Shown in pieces: positions 25,377 through 33,303 of a DNA stretch of 64,000 nt. A model generated the notes under the pieces. That model was not told the DNA's origin and searched no databases. It was given only the letters and a program-made list of their open reading frames with translations. The DNA comes from UBA4416 sp020846025 (GTDB lineage Bacteria > Bacteroidota > Bacteroidia > B-17B0 > Aurantibacillaceae), in assembly GCA_963169295.1 (NCBI GenBank), contig CAUJDD010000083.1, positions 1-64,000 of the forward strand, read 5' to 3'. The translations under genes were made by a program, and so were the position numbers. The first letter of the stretch is position 1. Every line of letters starts with the position of its first letter.

Positions 25377-26339
25377 TTATAGTTTTTGGTATTCCCACTT
25401 TGGACAGCCAGTTAATCCGCTCGAACTATAATAATCAATAAAATGCAATTTGTAATAAATATCATCTCTATCTCTAATTAAATAATTTACATGATATTTA
25501 ATGTTATAACCAGATCCTGTATATGATTTCCAATTAAAACCTATGGCATCTACATCTGTTTTAAAAATATAATTTGGTAGTTTATCATACGTTATTTGAT
25601 TAAAAGATGTTGAGGAATCAACTACTGCCGAGGTATTTGAACGATTGATTAGGCAACCTGTAACTAGATACGGCTCCGTTGGATTATGAAAAATGTGAGT
25701 GTATTGCGAAAATACCAAATCCCATGTTTCTTTAGGTGGCTCTACTGTTATTGTATTAGAAGTAGTAAACGACAAAAAGGTAAAATTAAAGTTATCGTCT
25801 TTATTAATTTGAAGTGTAACATCTCCGTTCCCATTTAATTCAGAAAAACGCACGGTATAAGATGTAGCATCTACACTCTGAAATTGAATTTTTCGAAATC
25901 CTTGATGAGTACCAACTTCATTAAACCCTCTATCAATGATATACACTTCATTATTTCCTTGCCAATTTCCAATAGCAGTTGAATCTAAATTACCATTTGG
26001 CAAATCCCATGTTTTGTTAATAGCAAATCCTATAGTATCCGTTACTGCACTAAAATTTGTTTGATGCGTGTTGTAAACAAACATAAATTTTGAAGTATTT
26101 AAGATAATATGTGTGCCATTTGTTCCACACTCAAAACCTAAATCCCAAATTGATTTTAAATTTTGTCCAACTACCGTATTCGTTTTTAAGTCGAAATAAA
26201 TTTGCCATTTATAATTAGATTCTAAATTTACCGATGATGTAATAACATCACCTGGGTCATGTTTTTCAATAGGCAATTCTTTTTTCTTACATGAAAAAAT
26301 AAAAATTAGTATTGGTATTATTATGAATATTTTTTTCAT
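25377..26339 (-). CDS. HmuY-family lipoprotein
   Basis: A 320-residue lipoprotein (signal sequence then IFSC, Cys at 17). HmuY proteins are surface or secreted hemophores that hand heme to a TonB-dependent receptor. Features are YKWQIYFDLKTNTVV, WDLGFECG, and a later tandem copy of the WDL.F pattern (TWDLVFSQYTHIF). The C-terminus (YLVTGCLINRS, AIGFNWKSYTG, IYYKLHFIDY) aligns by eye with the T9SS-anchored HmuY-like protein at 30218-31471, so the two are paralogues. Its start overlaps the receptor stop by four bases (ATGA). The ligand (heme or another metal compound) is inferred from family and context. Confidence 0.78.
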   Translation of the reverse strand: MKKIFIIIPILIFIFSCKKKELPIEKHDPGDVITSSVNLESNYKWQIYFDLKTNTVVGQNLKSIWDLGFECGTNGTHIILNTSKFMFVYNTHQTNFSAVTDTIGFAINKTWDLPNGNLDSTAIGNWQGNNEVYIIDRGFNEVGTHQGFRKIQFQSVDATSYTVRFSELNGNGDVTLQINKDDNFNFTFLSFTTSNTITVEPPKETWDLVFSQYTHIFHNPTEPYLVTGCLINRSNTSAVVDSSTSFNQITYDKLPNYIFKTDVDAIGFNWKSYTGSGYNIKYHVNYLIRDRDDIYYKLHFIDYYSSSGLTGCPKWEYQKL

Positions 26340-28636
26340 TTAGAATTCAAATTTATATCTAATTTCATAAAGTAGGTTCTTCCCATGCCAACTGCTATCG
26401 AATTACCAGCAGAGGAATGTGCTGAACCTGTACTAACACCACTAATATTAGTTACATTGAACAAATTTTTAGCCCCAAAACTAACTACCAATTTTCTACT
26501 CCAAAATGCCCTAGAGATAGAGCAATCTGCTGTGTGATAATCTTGCATAATAGTTTTTGTTAGTTCGTTTTGAGCATTTATTAAATAAGACGGTAATTTA
26601 CCAGTGTATTTATAGAAGATTGAAAAAGTCATATTTTGTTTTTTCCAATCATATAAAACATTACATCTACCTTCTGGTGAGTATGAAAATTCGTCGGCGC
26701 TATATTGCTGAGAAAGCTGATTATATCTTCCAATATAAGCCCCACCCACTGAAACTTTGAGATGTTTAATAGCATACTCAGTTAATAGCTGAACACCCAT
26801 GGTTTGAAAATTATCAATATTAAAATAACTGTATTGTGTTCCAGAAGCCTGTGCTAAAGAAATCATATTCTCAATATAATTATAGAAACAACTCATCTCG
26901 AGTTTGGATGCTCTGTCATTATAAGAGGCATTATAACTCATACTCAAATTAAAATTATGAGACTGCTCAGCTTTTAATTTATCATTTCCTCGGATATTAT
27001 GATTAATATCCACAAAATAAAAATACAATTCCTTTAAGGTTGGCGCTCTAAATCCTCTTGCATAAGAGAAACGTAAAGCGGCAGTTTTATTTTTTATCTC
27101 AGGAATTTTAAATGAATATTTAATATTAAGTGAAGGAACTAAGGGCGCTTTATAAGCCGTATTATATATGGCTCTTAAACCTGGACGTATCACTAAAGAA
27201 GAAATTGGTTTATACTCGGCACTCGAAAAAATAGCATAATCACCTATTTCTTTTTGTTTATTTAATATCTGATGTCCTACTGTTGTTTCATGATTTACAT
27301 CATAACCTATTTCAAAATTAATTTTCGCACTATCTTTTGTTCTACTAATACTTCCTCGCGACATTATATTTTTGAAAATACTTGTATCTTGATCGCTAGC
27401 ACTTTCAGTCAAAATTTGGTCAAGGGTAGTTAAGTCTTTAAAATAGGTATTTTTAGTACGTTTAAAATAATTGTATGCTGCCAATACATTTAGGTAATAT
27501 CTTTTATTTAGGGCGCCATTTAAGTTAATAGAATTGGTAATTCTATTTGTTGTATAATAATCATCAAACGCCGTTTCATTATATGGCAATCTTGGTTTTC
27601 CTCTATTTGTAACCTGCTCATAAAAATAATCGCCGGAGTAACTTAGTTTTAACTTTTTAAAATAATGACCATAAAATAAATTACCAAAATATTGTTCTTT
27701 AGGTTTCCAATTCATATATCGCATACTATCTGCTGGTCTCACCTTTTCAATATGAAATGGTTGATCAATTTTTCGCCAACCATCAAAATAATTTCGCCCG
27801 CCAGATAAAGTAATTATATCTTTATTCTTCTTGTATCCAATCTTTCCATTAAAATTATACTGACCTATACTTTCATAATAATTATTAGATGAAAAAGAAA
27901 AAGTTTCTTTTTGTGTCTTTTTAGTAATGATATTAATTGTTCCACCTAAGGCATCTGTACCATAATTAACCGATAATGGTCCTTCTATAACTTCAATACG
28001 TTCTACATTATTCATATTAATTTGAGACAAATCAATATTCCCATTTAATCTCCCAGTTACTGGCACACCATCAATCAATATCTTCACATTTTGTCCGCTT
28101 ACACCCTGCAAACTCATACTACTTCCCAAGATGTTATCTTGAGATAATCTAATATTTAATTCGTTGGTTAATACATCTCTTAAATTAACAGCGCCCATAG
28201 CTTCAATTTTTTTGCTATCAATAATCTTAATTTTATGTACTGCTTTCTCAGGACTATTGGGTGCATATTGTGCCGTAACAACTACTTCATTCAATATGGT
28301 TTTTTCCGGTATTAAATATATCTTACGATCGCTTAATTTATCTAAAGAAAACGCCATTTTTTGGTATCCTATGTACGATATTTTTACTTCAAATGTAGAA
28401 TTAGGATTTGTAAAATGTGAGATAAGTATTTTTCCAGCCGTATCTGTCAAAAATAATTTTTCTGTATTTGATTTTATATCCTTTACAAATACATGAGCCG
28501 AAGGAATTGGTTGATTATCTTCTTTTGAAAAAACACTAATAGTTTGTGCATTAATTAAAAAAGAACTTATAAAAAATAACAACGAAAAAATGTATATTTT
28601 CTTTATGGAAATAAAATATGTGCGAGGTGTTTCCAA
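26336..28636 (-). CDS. TonB-dependent outer membrane receptor (heme/metal type)
   Basis: A receptor of about 766 residues. It has a signal peptide ending LINAQ, an N-terminal carboxypeptidase-like domain (ISVFSKEDNQPIPSAHVFV), a plug (LNEVVVTAQYAPN, the TonB-box region; LQGVSGQNVKILIDGVPVTGR; VERIEVIEGPLSVNYGTDALGGTINIITKK) and a 22-strand-type barrel with GFRAPTLKELYF and a C-terminal aromatic strand. The longest frame starts at an ATG at 28705, but that lies 64 bases inside the PepSY gene and puts about 23 odd residues before the signal peptide. I prefer the TTG at 28636, six bases after the PepSY stop. Confidence 0.9.
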   Translation of the reverse strand: METPRTYFISIKKIYIFSLLFFISSFLINAQTISVFSKEDNQPIPSAHVFVKDIKSNTEKLFLTDTAGKILISHFTNPNSTFEVKISYIGYQKMAFSLDKLSDRKIYLIPEKTILNEVVVTAQYAPNSPEKAVHKIKIIDSKKIEAMGAVNLRDVLTNELNIRLSQDNILGSSMSLQGVSGQNVKILIDGVPVTGRLNGNIDLSQINMNNVERIEVIEGPLSVNYGTDALGGTINIITKKTQKETFSFSSNNYYESIGQYNFNGKIGYKKNKDIITLSGGRNYFDGWRKIDQPFHIEKVRPADSMRYMNWKPKEQYFGNLFYGHYFKKLKLSYSGDYFYEQVTNRGKPRLPYNETAFDDYYTTNRITNSINLNGALNKRYYLNVLAAYNYFKRTKNTYFKDLTTLDQILTESASDQDTSIFKNIMSRGSISRTKDSAKINFEIGYDVNHETTVGHQILNKQKEIGDYAIFSSAEYKPISSLVIRPGLRAIYNTAYKAPLVPSLNIKYSFKIPEIKNKTAALRFSYARGFRAPTLKELYFYFVDINHNIRGNDKLKAEQSHNFNLSMSYNASYNDRASKLEMSCFYNYIENMISLAQASGTQYSYFNIDNFQTMGVQLLTEYAIKHLKVSVGGAYIGRYNQLSQQYSADEFSYSPEGRCNVLYDWKKQNMTFSIFYKYTGKLPSYLINAQNELTKTIMQDYHTADCSISRAFWSRKLVVSFGAKNLFNVTNISGVSTGSAHSSAGNSIAVGMGRTYFMKLDINLNSK

Positions 28637-28641
28637 AATTT

Positions 28642-29214
28642 TTATAATAATGCTTGAATGATAATAGCAACTATTGGTGGTAAAAAACCGGCTGCAATTA
28701 GCCATTTTCCTCTACCTGTAATACCATATTTTCCTTTTAAAATAAATAGTCCTGTAATATTAATAACAATTAGTAAAACAGCAAAAATATCTGAAGCCCA
28801 CTTCCACCCTTTTAAACTATTACGATGTAATACATTAGACTGATAGAACACATGGCGTTTTGATACTTGCTCATAGATTGCCTCTTTTTTATCTAAATAA
28901 ACATGTAATGAAGCATCTTTGTAATAAATTTTTACTTGATTACTTGTAGGAAAGTCAAAAACTTTATAATCCGACTCCCCTACAAGTTTACCAAATTCTT
29001 TAATCTGTTCAGAATTAATATTTTCTTTTGTAAATGTTTTTGGAAGAGTTATCGTTTTTTTATGTAAAATAAAATCCGGATTCCAATCATCTACATGGTT
29101 TAATGCAATACCTGAAATACAATAAATCAGAATTAAGGTCGAGAAAAAATAACCTAAATCGCGATGAGTAGCAACATTTAGCCTTCTGATTTTTTTAATA
29201 TCCCACTTGGCCAT
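28642..29214 (-). CDS. PepSY-associated transmembrane protein
   Basis: A 190-residue membrane protein with helices near 20-40, 135-157 and 168-188. A small PepSY-like region lies between them (ENINSEQIKEFGKLVGESDYKVFDFPTSNQVKIYYKDASLHVYLD). Conserved histidines lie next to the membrane segments (H17 in ATHRDLG, H40 in ALNHVDD, and VFYQSNVLHRNSLKGWKWASD). Such proteins are often encoded with TonB receptors for siderophores or heme and are proposed ferric or heme reductases. It follows the CbiX-like gene by four bases and precedes the receptor by six. Confidence 0.8.
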   Translation of the reverse strand: MAKWDIKKIRRLNVATHRDLGYFFSTLILIYCISGIALNHVDDWNPDFILHKKTITLPKTFTKENINSEQIKEFGKLVGESDYKVFDFPTSNQVKIYYKDASLHVYLDKKEAIYEQVSKRHVFYQSNVLHRNSLKGWKWASDIFAVLLIVINITGLFILKGKYGITGRGKWLIAAGFLPPIVAIIIQALL

Positions 29215-29218
29215 ATAT

Positions 29219-30178
29219 TTACTTTGTAGCTACTGTAGTGTTAATCTTATTAACGTATTCGTTTGTAATGTCTATTACCCATTGGTCAATATTTTTATCA
29301 GGTAATATGGCATCCGGACGATAAGCAACTCTGTCTTTACTATTTTTCACTTTATTAACACCTCCACCAATAATATTTATTTGAAATTCCTCATCGTGTG
29401 CAACTAATACTGGAATAACAATAGCTTTAGATTTCTTTTCTAATACCTTGTTCACGGCCTCAGTTGTTTTATCTGAATTATAATGCACAATATGACCACA
29501 CCATCCATAAGAATGTTCGCTAATTCCAGCTTCATTCTTTACATATTCTCCAACTTTATCAAACAATTCACTCCACTCTTTATCGTAAGTTTCATCACCA
29601 TATCCAATTAATACAATTCCTTCATTAGCTGGATCTTTTGATAAATCTTTCACGCGACGTAAAACATTTTTCTTTAAGATATCCGTAAAATCTAAATTAG
29701 GTGTAATATATGTTTTAGCCTTTGGAGTATAACATTCAATCTTTTCAATTTTAAGCATTTCCTTAGATTGAGGATCTTCTTTTTGACCAATAATTGTTGG
29801 GATATCATCAAAGGTATGCGGACTAACTGTTAAAAACATAGGTACAATGATAATATCAGTATAGCCTTCTGCGTCAAACTCTTTTAGTCTTGTAGCAATA
29901 GATGGCTCTGTATATTCCATATGTGCTGTTTTAGTACCTTTTATTTTTCCATCAGCTAATATGCGTTCTTTTACGCCATCTTCCATACTCATTAAAGCTT
30001 TTCGCCATGTTTCTGAACGTGACCCATGATTTACAAGGAGAACACCTACTTTTTTCTCAACAGTTGCCGTTGATTCAGTTGTACTGGATTCTTCTTTTGA
30101 ACCACACGCACTAAATATTACAGCACTAAAACTTAATGCTACTAAAACTACTAATGATTTTAACGATTTTATTGTCAT
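29219..30178 (-). CDS. Exported CbiX-like chelatase (lipoprotein)
   Basis: A 319-residue protein of the sirohydrochlorin cobalto/ferrochelatase superfamily. It carries a lipoprotein signal (AVIFSAC, Cys at 25), unlike the cytoplasmic enzymes. The CbiX motifs are LLVNHGSR (His at 50) and VPMFLTVSPHTFDDIP (His at 120). The C-terminal half has IVLIGYGDETYDKEW, GWCGHIVHYN and PVLVAHDEEFQINIIGGG, a second chelatase-like repeat. In a heme-uptake locus the likely role is removing or inserting metal in a tetrapyrrole outside the cytoplasm, analogous to the role proposed for HmuS. This role is inference; the superfamily and export signal are visible. Confidence 0.82.
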   Translation of the reverse strand: MTIKSLKSLVVLVALSFSAVIFSACGSKEESSTTESTATVEKKVGVLLVNHGSRSETWRKALMSMEDGVKERILADGKIKGTKTAHMEYTEPSIATRLKEFDAEGYTDIIIVPMFLTVSPHTFDDIPTIIGQKEDPQSKEMLKIEKIECYTPKAKTYITPNLDFTDILKKNVLRRVKDLSKDPANEGIVLIGYGDETYDKEWSELFDKVGEYVKNEAGISEHSYGWCGHIVHYNSDKTTEAVNKVLEKKSKAIVIPVLVAHDEEFQINIIGGGVNKVKNSKDRVAYRPDAILPDKNIDQWVIDITNEYVNKINTTVATK

Positions 30179-30217
30179 AATTAAAATTTAAATTGATGAT
30201 TTTAATAAAATTTAAAA

Positions 30218-31471
30218 TTAGTTAATGATTAATTTTTGCTGTATAAGTTGTCCATCTACGTTTACTGACACTACATAAACTCCTGCGCTTAATTGAGAAG
30301 TAGAGATAAGTTGTGTGTGCATACCAATAGTGTTATTTAAAGCCTCTTTATATAATACACGACCAGATAAATCCATAACAGATAACACAGCACTATTAAA
30401 TTCTTTTTCAAAATTGTATAATAATGTAACTTGTTGCTGATTAGATGGATTTGGGTATATGGCAGTTGTAGCTAAAGTTACATGTTCATTTTCTTTAATT
30501 CCTACAACGCTCACTTTCTCTTTAGAAAAGATATAGTTACCAGTTGATGCTCCACCAAATCCAGTAAAAATTAATTTCCAAATATCACCTTGCTTACTTT
30601 TCACAAAGTAAACCGTGTCAGTGGTTAATTTCCATGATGATGTATAAGCTTTCCAATCATAACCTATAATATTAATATCAGTACCAAATGTATGAGCCGA
30701 CCAATTATTGTATGTACCTGGACTCGTAACATCATCTGCCTGAGCCACAGTAACGCCCTTATTGGCTAGTACACCAGATACAGTATATGGTGTAGGTATA
30801 AATGCGGTGTATTGAGTAAATAATAAATCCCAATTAGCTGAAGCTACTGGCTCACGGTTTAACTCCATATTGGTTTGAAGAGAATAATAAGCGAAATTTT
30901 TACCAGAATAAGTTGATTTTAATAAGAATTTAGTTTGTAAATTATTACCATCTAAATCAGCATATTTAAAATTATAACCACCGCCTGCAACATTAATAAT
31001 CCATAATTTTTTATACGAACCATTAGATAATTTAATAACAAATAATGAATCGCCTGTGATGATGTGGGTTACAGAATTATAAACACCCCAACCTACATCG
31101 TTAGGATTTGATGTAACCATCCCTTGATCAAATGCACCCATAGCCCATGATGTTTCACTATTATATTTAGGTGTCCAAGTTGAAATTCCAGCAGTATCTA
31201 CAGTTGCCCATGCCGATGTATCTGCTGATGGATAAGTCCAAAGCATTGTTCCTGTAATAGAGTTAATGTGAATAGAGGTACCATAACCACCTGCCACATC
31301 AAAGGCAATATCCCAATTATTTTTAGGTGCCGAACCTTGTTCGTCGTTTTGTAAACTATACCATTTTTGGTTTGCATACATTGCACCAATTGAAACGGTA
31401 TCAATAATAATTTGTGCTTTTGAGCCTAATAAGGCTAACACTGCGATAGAAGTAAGTAGTATTTTTTTCAT
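30218..31471 (-). CDS. HmuY-like secreted protein with T9SS sorting domain
   Basis: A 417-residue protein with signal peptide ending GSKAQ. The body shows HmuY-like features: NQKWYSLQNDEQGSAPKNNWDIAFDV, KKLWIINVAGGGYNFKYADLDG, and NWDLLFTQYTAF. The block YTVSGVLANKG...IIGYDWKAYTSSW...DIWKLIFTGFGG matches the C-terminus of the HmuY lipoprotein encoded at the other end of the locus. The last 80 residues are a T9SS type A domain (AIYPNPSNQQQV, GVYVVSVNV). It is the first gene of the operon and has a full -33/-7 promoter. It probably captures heme or another metal ligand at the cell surface. Confidence 0.82.
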   Translation of the reverse strand: MKKILLTSIAVLALLGSKAQIIIDTVSIGAMYANQKWYSLQNDEQGSAPKNNWDIAFDVAGGYGTSIHINSITGTMLWTYPSADTSAWATVDTAGISTWTPKYNSETSWAMGAFDQGMVTSNPNDVGWGVYNSVTHIITGDSLFVIKLSNGSYKKLWIINVAGGGYNFKYADLDGNNLQTKFLLKSTYSGKNFAYYSLQTNMELNREPVASANWDLLFTQYTAFIPTPYTVSGVLANKGVTVAQADDVTSPGTYNNWSAHTFGTDINIIGYDWKAYTSSWKLTTDTVYFVKSKQGDIWKLIFTGFGGASTGNYIFSKEKVSVVGIKENEHVTLATTAIYPNPSNQQQVTLLYNFEKEFNSAVLSVMDLSGRVLYKEALNNTIGMHTQLISTSQLSAGVYVVSVNVDGQLIQQKLIIN

Positions 31472-31516
31472 AATGATTTGTTATTTAGAATAATTCTAAG
31501 TTGAATTATTGTGGCA

Positions 31517-31547
31517 CAAAATTATAATTCATAATAAGGTCATACAA
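31517..31547 (-). promoter_or_regulatory. Promoter of the heme/metal locus
   Basis: On the minus strand TTG (31547-31545) is followed after 20 bases by TAATTTTG (31524-31517), an exact Bacteroidota -33/-7 promoter. It lies 46 bases before the ATG of the T9SS HmuY-like gene. No cobalamin riboswitch hallmark was seen in the leader. Confidence 0.65.
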
Positions 31548-31702
31548 TACCATAAAAAAGGTATAAGAGTTATAAAAATAAAATAAACACTTTAAGCATT
31601 ATCTGAAATAATTAAACTAAAAATAATTCACATTCTGATAAACTATTTACTTAATAACATTAACAGAAAACAAGCTAAACATATACTTCCAGTTGATTTT
31701 AT

Positions 31703-31710
31703 TAAATTTG
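31703..31710 (+). promoter_or_regulatory. Candidate -7 element of the response regulator gene
   Basis: TAAATTTG matches TAnnTTTG and lies 15 bases before the ATG at 31726. No -33 element is visible. The rest of the 31472-31725 intergenic region holds the divergent promoter and nothing else I recognise. Confidence 0.45.
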
Positions 31711-31725
31711 TATACATAAAAAGGT

Positions 31726-32412
31726 ATGAGTCCTAAAATTTTAATAATAGAAGACGAGATTTCGTTGCAAGAAACCCTAAAACTCAACTTAGAGTTTGAA
31801 CAATACGAAGTAAAGGCTGTAGGATCATGGCAAGATGCACAAAACGCCTTACAGCATTTTGTACCCCATTTATTATTGCTCGATATTATGCTCCCCGATG
31901 TGGATGGTATAGAAATATACAAACAACTTCGCGCCAAAAATTATACTTTTCCTATTATTTTTTTAACTGCCAAAAGCAATATAAAAGATAAAATTGAAGG
32001 TCTAAAATTGGGTGCTGACGATTACATAACCAAGCCATTTGAATTAGAAGAACTTTTATTGAGGGTTTCAAACGTGCTTAAACGTCAACCTTTCAACGAA
32101 AAAGATTTAACAACTTTAAGTTTTAATCAATGCGAAATTAATTTTATTACTTTCGAAATTAAAACCATCAATGGCAAAACCGAAACCTTGCCCAAACGAG
32201 AAATAGCCCTTTTAAAATTACTAACCGATAAAGAAAACGAAGTGGTATCGAGAGATGAAATTTTAGAAAAGCTATGGACAAAAGATGAAAACCCATCATC
32301 AAGAACCATCGACAATTACATTTTAAATTTCAGAAAATTATTTGAAGTAAACCCCAAAGACCCCAAACACTTTCATTCCATACGCGGAGTAGGCTATAAA
32401 TTTATAGCTTAG
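31726..32412 (+). CDS. OmpR/PhoB-type response regulator (orphan)
   Basis: A 228-residue two-component regulator. The receiver domain (1-115) has IEDE acidic residues near the N-terminus, the phosphoacceptor Asp in LLLLDIMLPDVDG, the FLTAKS switch Thr and the Lys in YITKPFE. A winged-helix trans_reg_C domain (130-228) carries LPKREIALLKLL, VVSRDEILEKLW and SRTIDNYILNFRKLFE...HSIRGVGYKF. No histidine kinase gene is adjacent. It is divergent from the heme/metal locus across 254 bases, so it could control that locus; this is inference from position. Confidence 0.92.
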   Translation: MSPKILIIEDEISLQETLKLNLEFEQYEVKAVGSWQDAQNALQHFVPHLLLLDIMLPDVDGIEIYKQLRAKNYTFPIIFLTAKSNIKDKIEGLKLGADDYITKPFELEELLLRVSNVLKRQPFNEKDLTTLSFNQCEINFITFEIKTINGKTETLPKREIALLKLLTDKENEVVSRDEILEKLWTKDENPSSRTIDNYILNFRKLFEVNPKDPKHFHSIRGVGYKFIA

Positions 32413-32414
32413 TT

Positions 32415-32621
32415 TTACACTTTTTGAAAACGCTTCATGGGTTTTCCATTTACCGTGATGGTTTCTTCAAACATATATTTAGGTCTTACCCACAGGTTTT
32501 GTCCTTCGGGTTGATAGAGTGCTTTGTAAACTACCATTTCCTCTAGTGTTTCGCTGTGCTTGGCTAGGCCTATTACTTCGTAATGCTTGCCTTTGTAGTG
32601 CTGATATAATCCTAATTCCAT
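32415..32621 (-). CDS. DUF1653 family protein
   Basis: A 68-residue cytoplasmic protein with the DUF1653 pattern: GLYQHYKGKHYEVIGLAKHSET, VVYKALY, and LWVRPKYMFEETI. The family has a small beta fold and no known reaction. Its ATG overlaps the stop of the NTF2-like gene by one base (TAATG), so the two are likely translationally coupled. It is convergent with the response regulator gene (two bases apart). Confidence 0.85.
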   Translation of the reverse strand: MELGLYQHYKGKHYEVIGLAKHSETLEEMVVYKALYQPEGQNLWVRPKYMFEETITVNGKPMKRFQKV

Positions 32622-33043
32622 TAGCTTGTATGATCAGTAACAATGACCCATTGGTTATTTATTTTTTTCCAAAGTAGTGTAAAATAGCCACCTACTGGCT
32701 TTTCTCTACGCAACTCCCACTTACCAATAATATATATTACGTTATCAGAAAATTGTTGATTGCTTAAAATCGTAAATTTTAATTCGCCCATTGAAGCTTT
32801 ATTAGGATAACTTTTTTTATAGTTATTAAGCGTTGCTTGCCAACCATAGGTAATGCCTTTGCTACCTATAAATTGTAGGCTATCACTTTTCCAATAGGTG
32901 GTCATAAAACCATCAATATCAGAGCGGTTCCAGCAGGCTTCTTGTTGGTGCATAAGGGCTTCCACTTTTTGCTGATCGGGATTTTGAGCCTGTACAAAAT
33001 AATTGCTTAACAATAAAATAAAAAACGCATAAAGCTTTCTCAT
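32621..33043 (-). CDS. Exported NTF2-like (DUF4440/SnoaL-like) protein
   Basis: A 140-residue protein with a signal peptide ending FVQAQ. The NTF2 fold pattern is VEALMHQQEACWNRSDIDGFMTTYWKSDSLQFIG, followed by GWQATLNNYKKSYP and FTLLWKKINNQWVIVTDHTS. DUF4440-type proteins are small cone-shaped folds that bind ligands or act as subunits; no specific role can be assigned. It is divergent from metH, with the riboswitch leader between them. Confidence 0.8.
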   Translation of the reverse strand: MRKLYAFFILLLSNYFVQAQNPDQQKVEALMHQQEACWNRSDIDGFMTTYWKSDSLQFIGSKGITYGWQATLNNYKKSYPNKASMGELKFTILSNQQFSDNVIYIIGKWELRREKPVGGYFTLLWKKINNQWVIVTDHTS

Positions 33044-33061
33044 ATTTTCACTAAAATTTTA

Positions 33062-33093
33062 TTGTATAAAGATAAAAAAATATAGTACCTTTG
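33062..33093 (+). promoter_or_regulatory. Promoter of metH
   Basis: TTG (33062-33064), 21 bases, then TACCTTTG (33086-33093) followed by C: an exact Bacteroidota -33/-7 promoter. Transcription should begin near 33100, just upstream of the riboswitch. Confidence 0.7.
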
Positions 33094-33110
33094 CTCACCG
33101 TTCTTTAAAA

Positions 33111-33231
33111 TTACTTATTAAGAAAAGCCGAGGGACACGCCCAATGAAGCTTTACCAACCCTATATTAAATGAATATTTTTTTATAGAAGGTGGGAATTC
33201 GTTCCGAGTACATCGGAAAAATAAGTCAGAA
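33111..33231 (+). promoter_or_regulatory. SAM-I (S-box) riboswitch aptamer
   Basis: The leader carries the S-box core. P1 pairs ACTTATT (33113-33119) with AATAAGT (33220-33226). Conserved segments follow in order: AAGA, GAGGGAC, GCCC.ATGAAGC, ACCAACC, then GGTGGGAATTC, and a small GTTCCGAG...CGGAA P4-type hairpin before the 3' P1 strand. The placement before metH fits methionine control: SAM binding stabilises P1 and permits the downstream terminator. Found by eye; a covariance-model score would confirm. Confidence 0.9.
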
Positions 33232-33260
33232 TAATATTTAGAAATTACAATTTATATGTT

Positions 33261-33300
33261 ATCCCTTCTGACCAATAAAAAAGAAGGGATTTTTTATTTA
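33261..33300 (+). terminator. Riboswitch expression-platform terminator before metH
   Basis: ATCCCTTCT (33261-33269) pairs perfectly with AGAAGGGAT (33282-33290) and is followed by TTTTTATTT. The competing antiterminator pairs GTCAGAA (33225-33231), which includes two bases of the 3' P1 strand, with TTCTGAC (33266-33272), which takes most of the terminator's 5' arm. Hence SAM-bound RNA should terminate. Confidence 0.88.
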
Positions 33301-33303
33301 TAT

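Noticed and set aside
31472..31725. Cobalamin riboswitch before the CbiX/TonB locus
   Set aside because: No B12-box-like sequence or compact GC-rich structure is visible in the leader; the region is plain AT-rich intergenic DNA with promoters.
33256..33303. metH start at the ATG at 33256
   Set aside because: The added residues would be encoded by the riboswitch terminator hairpin and its T run. The ATG at 33304 gives the normal MetH N-terminus and length.
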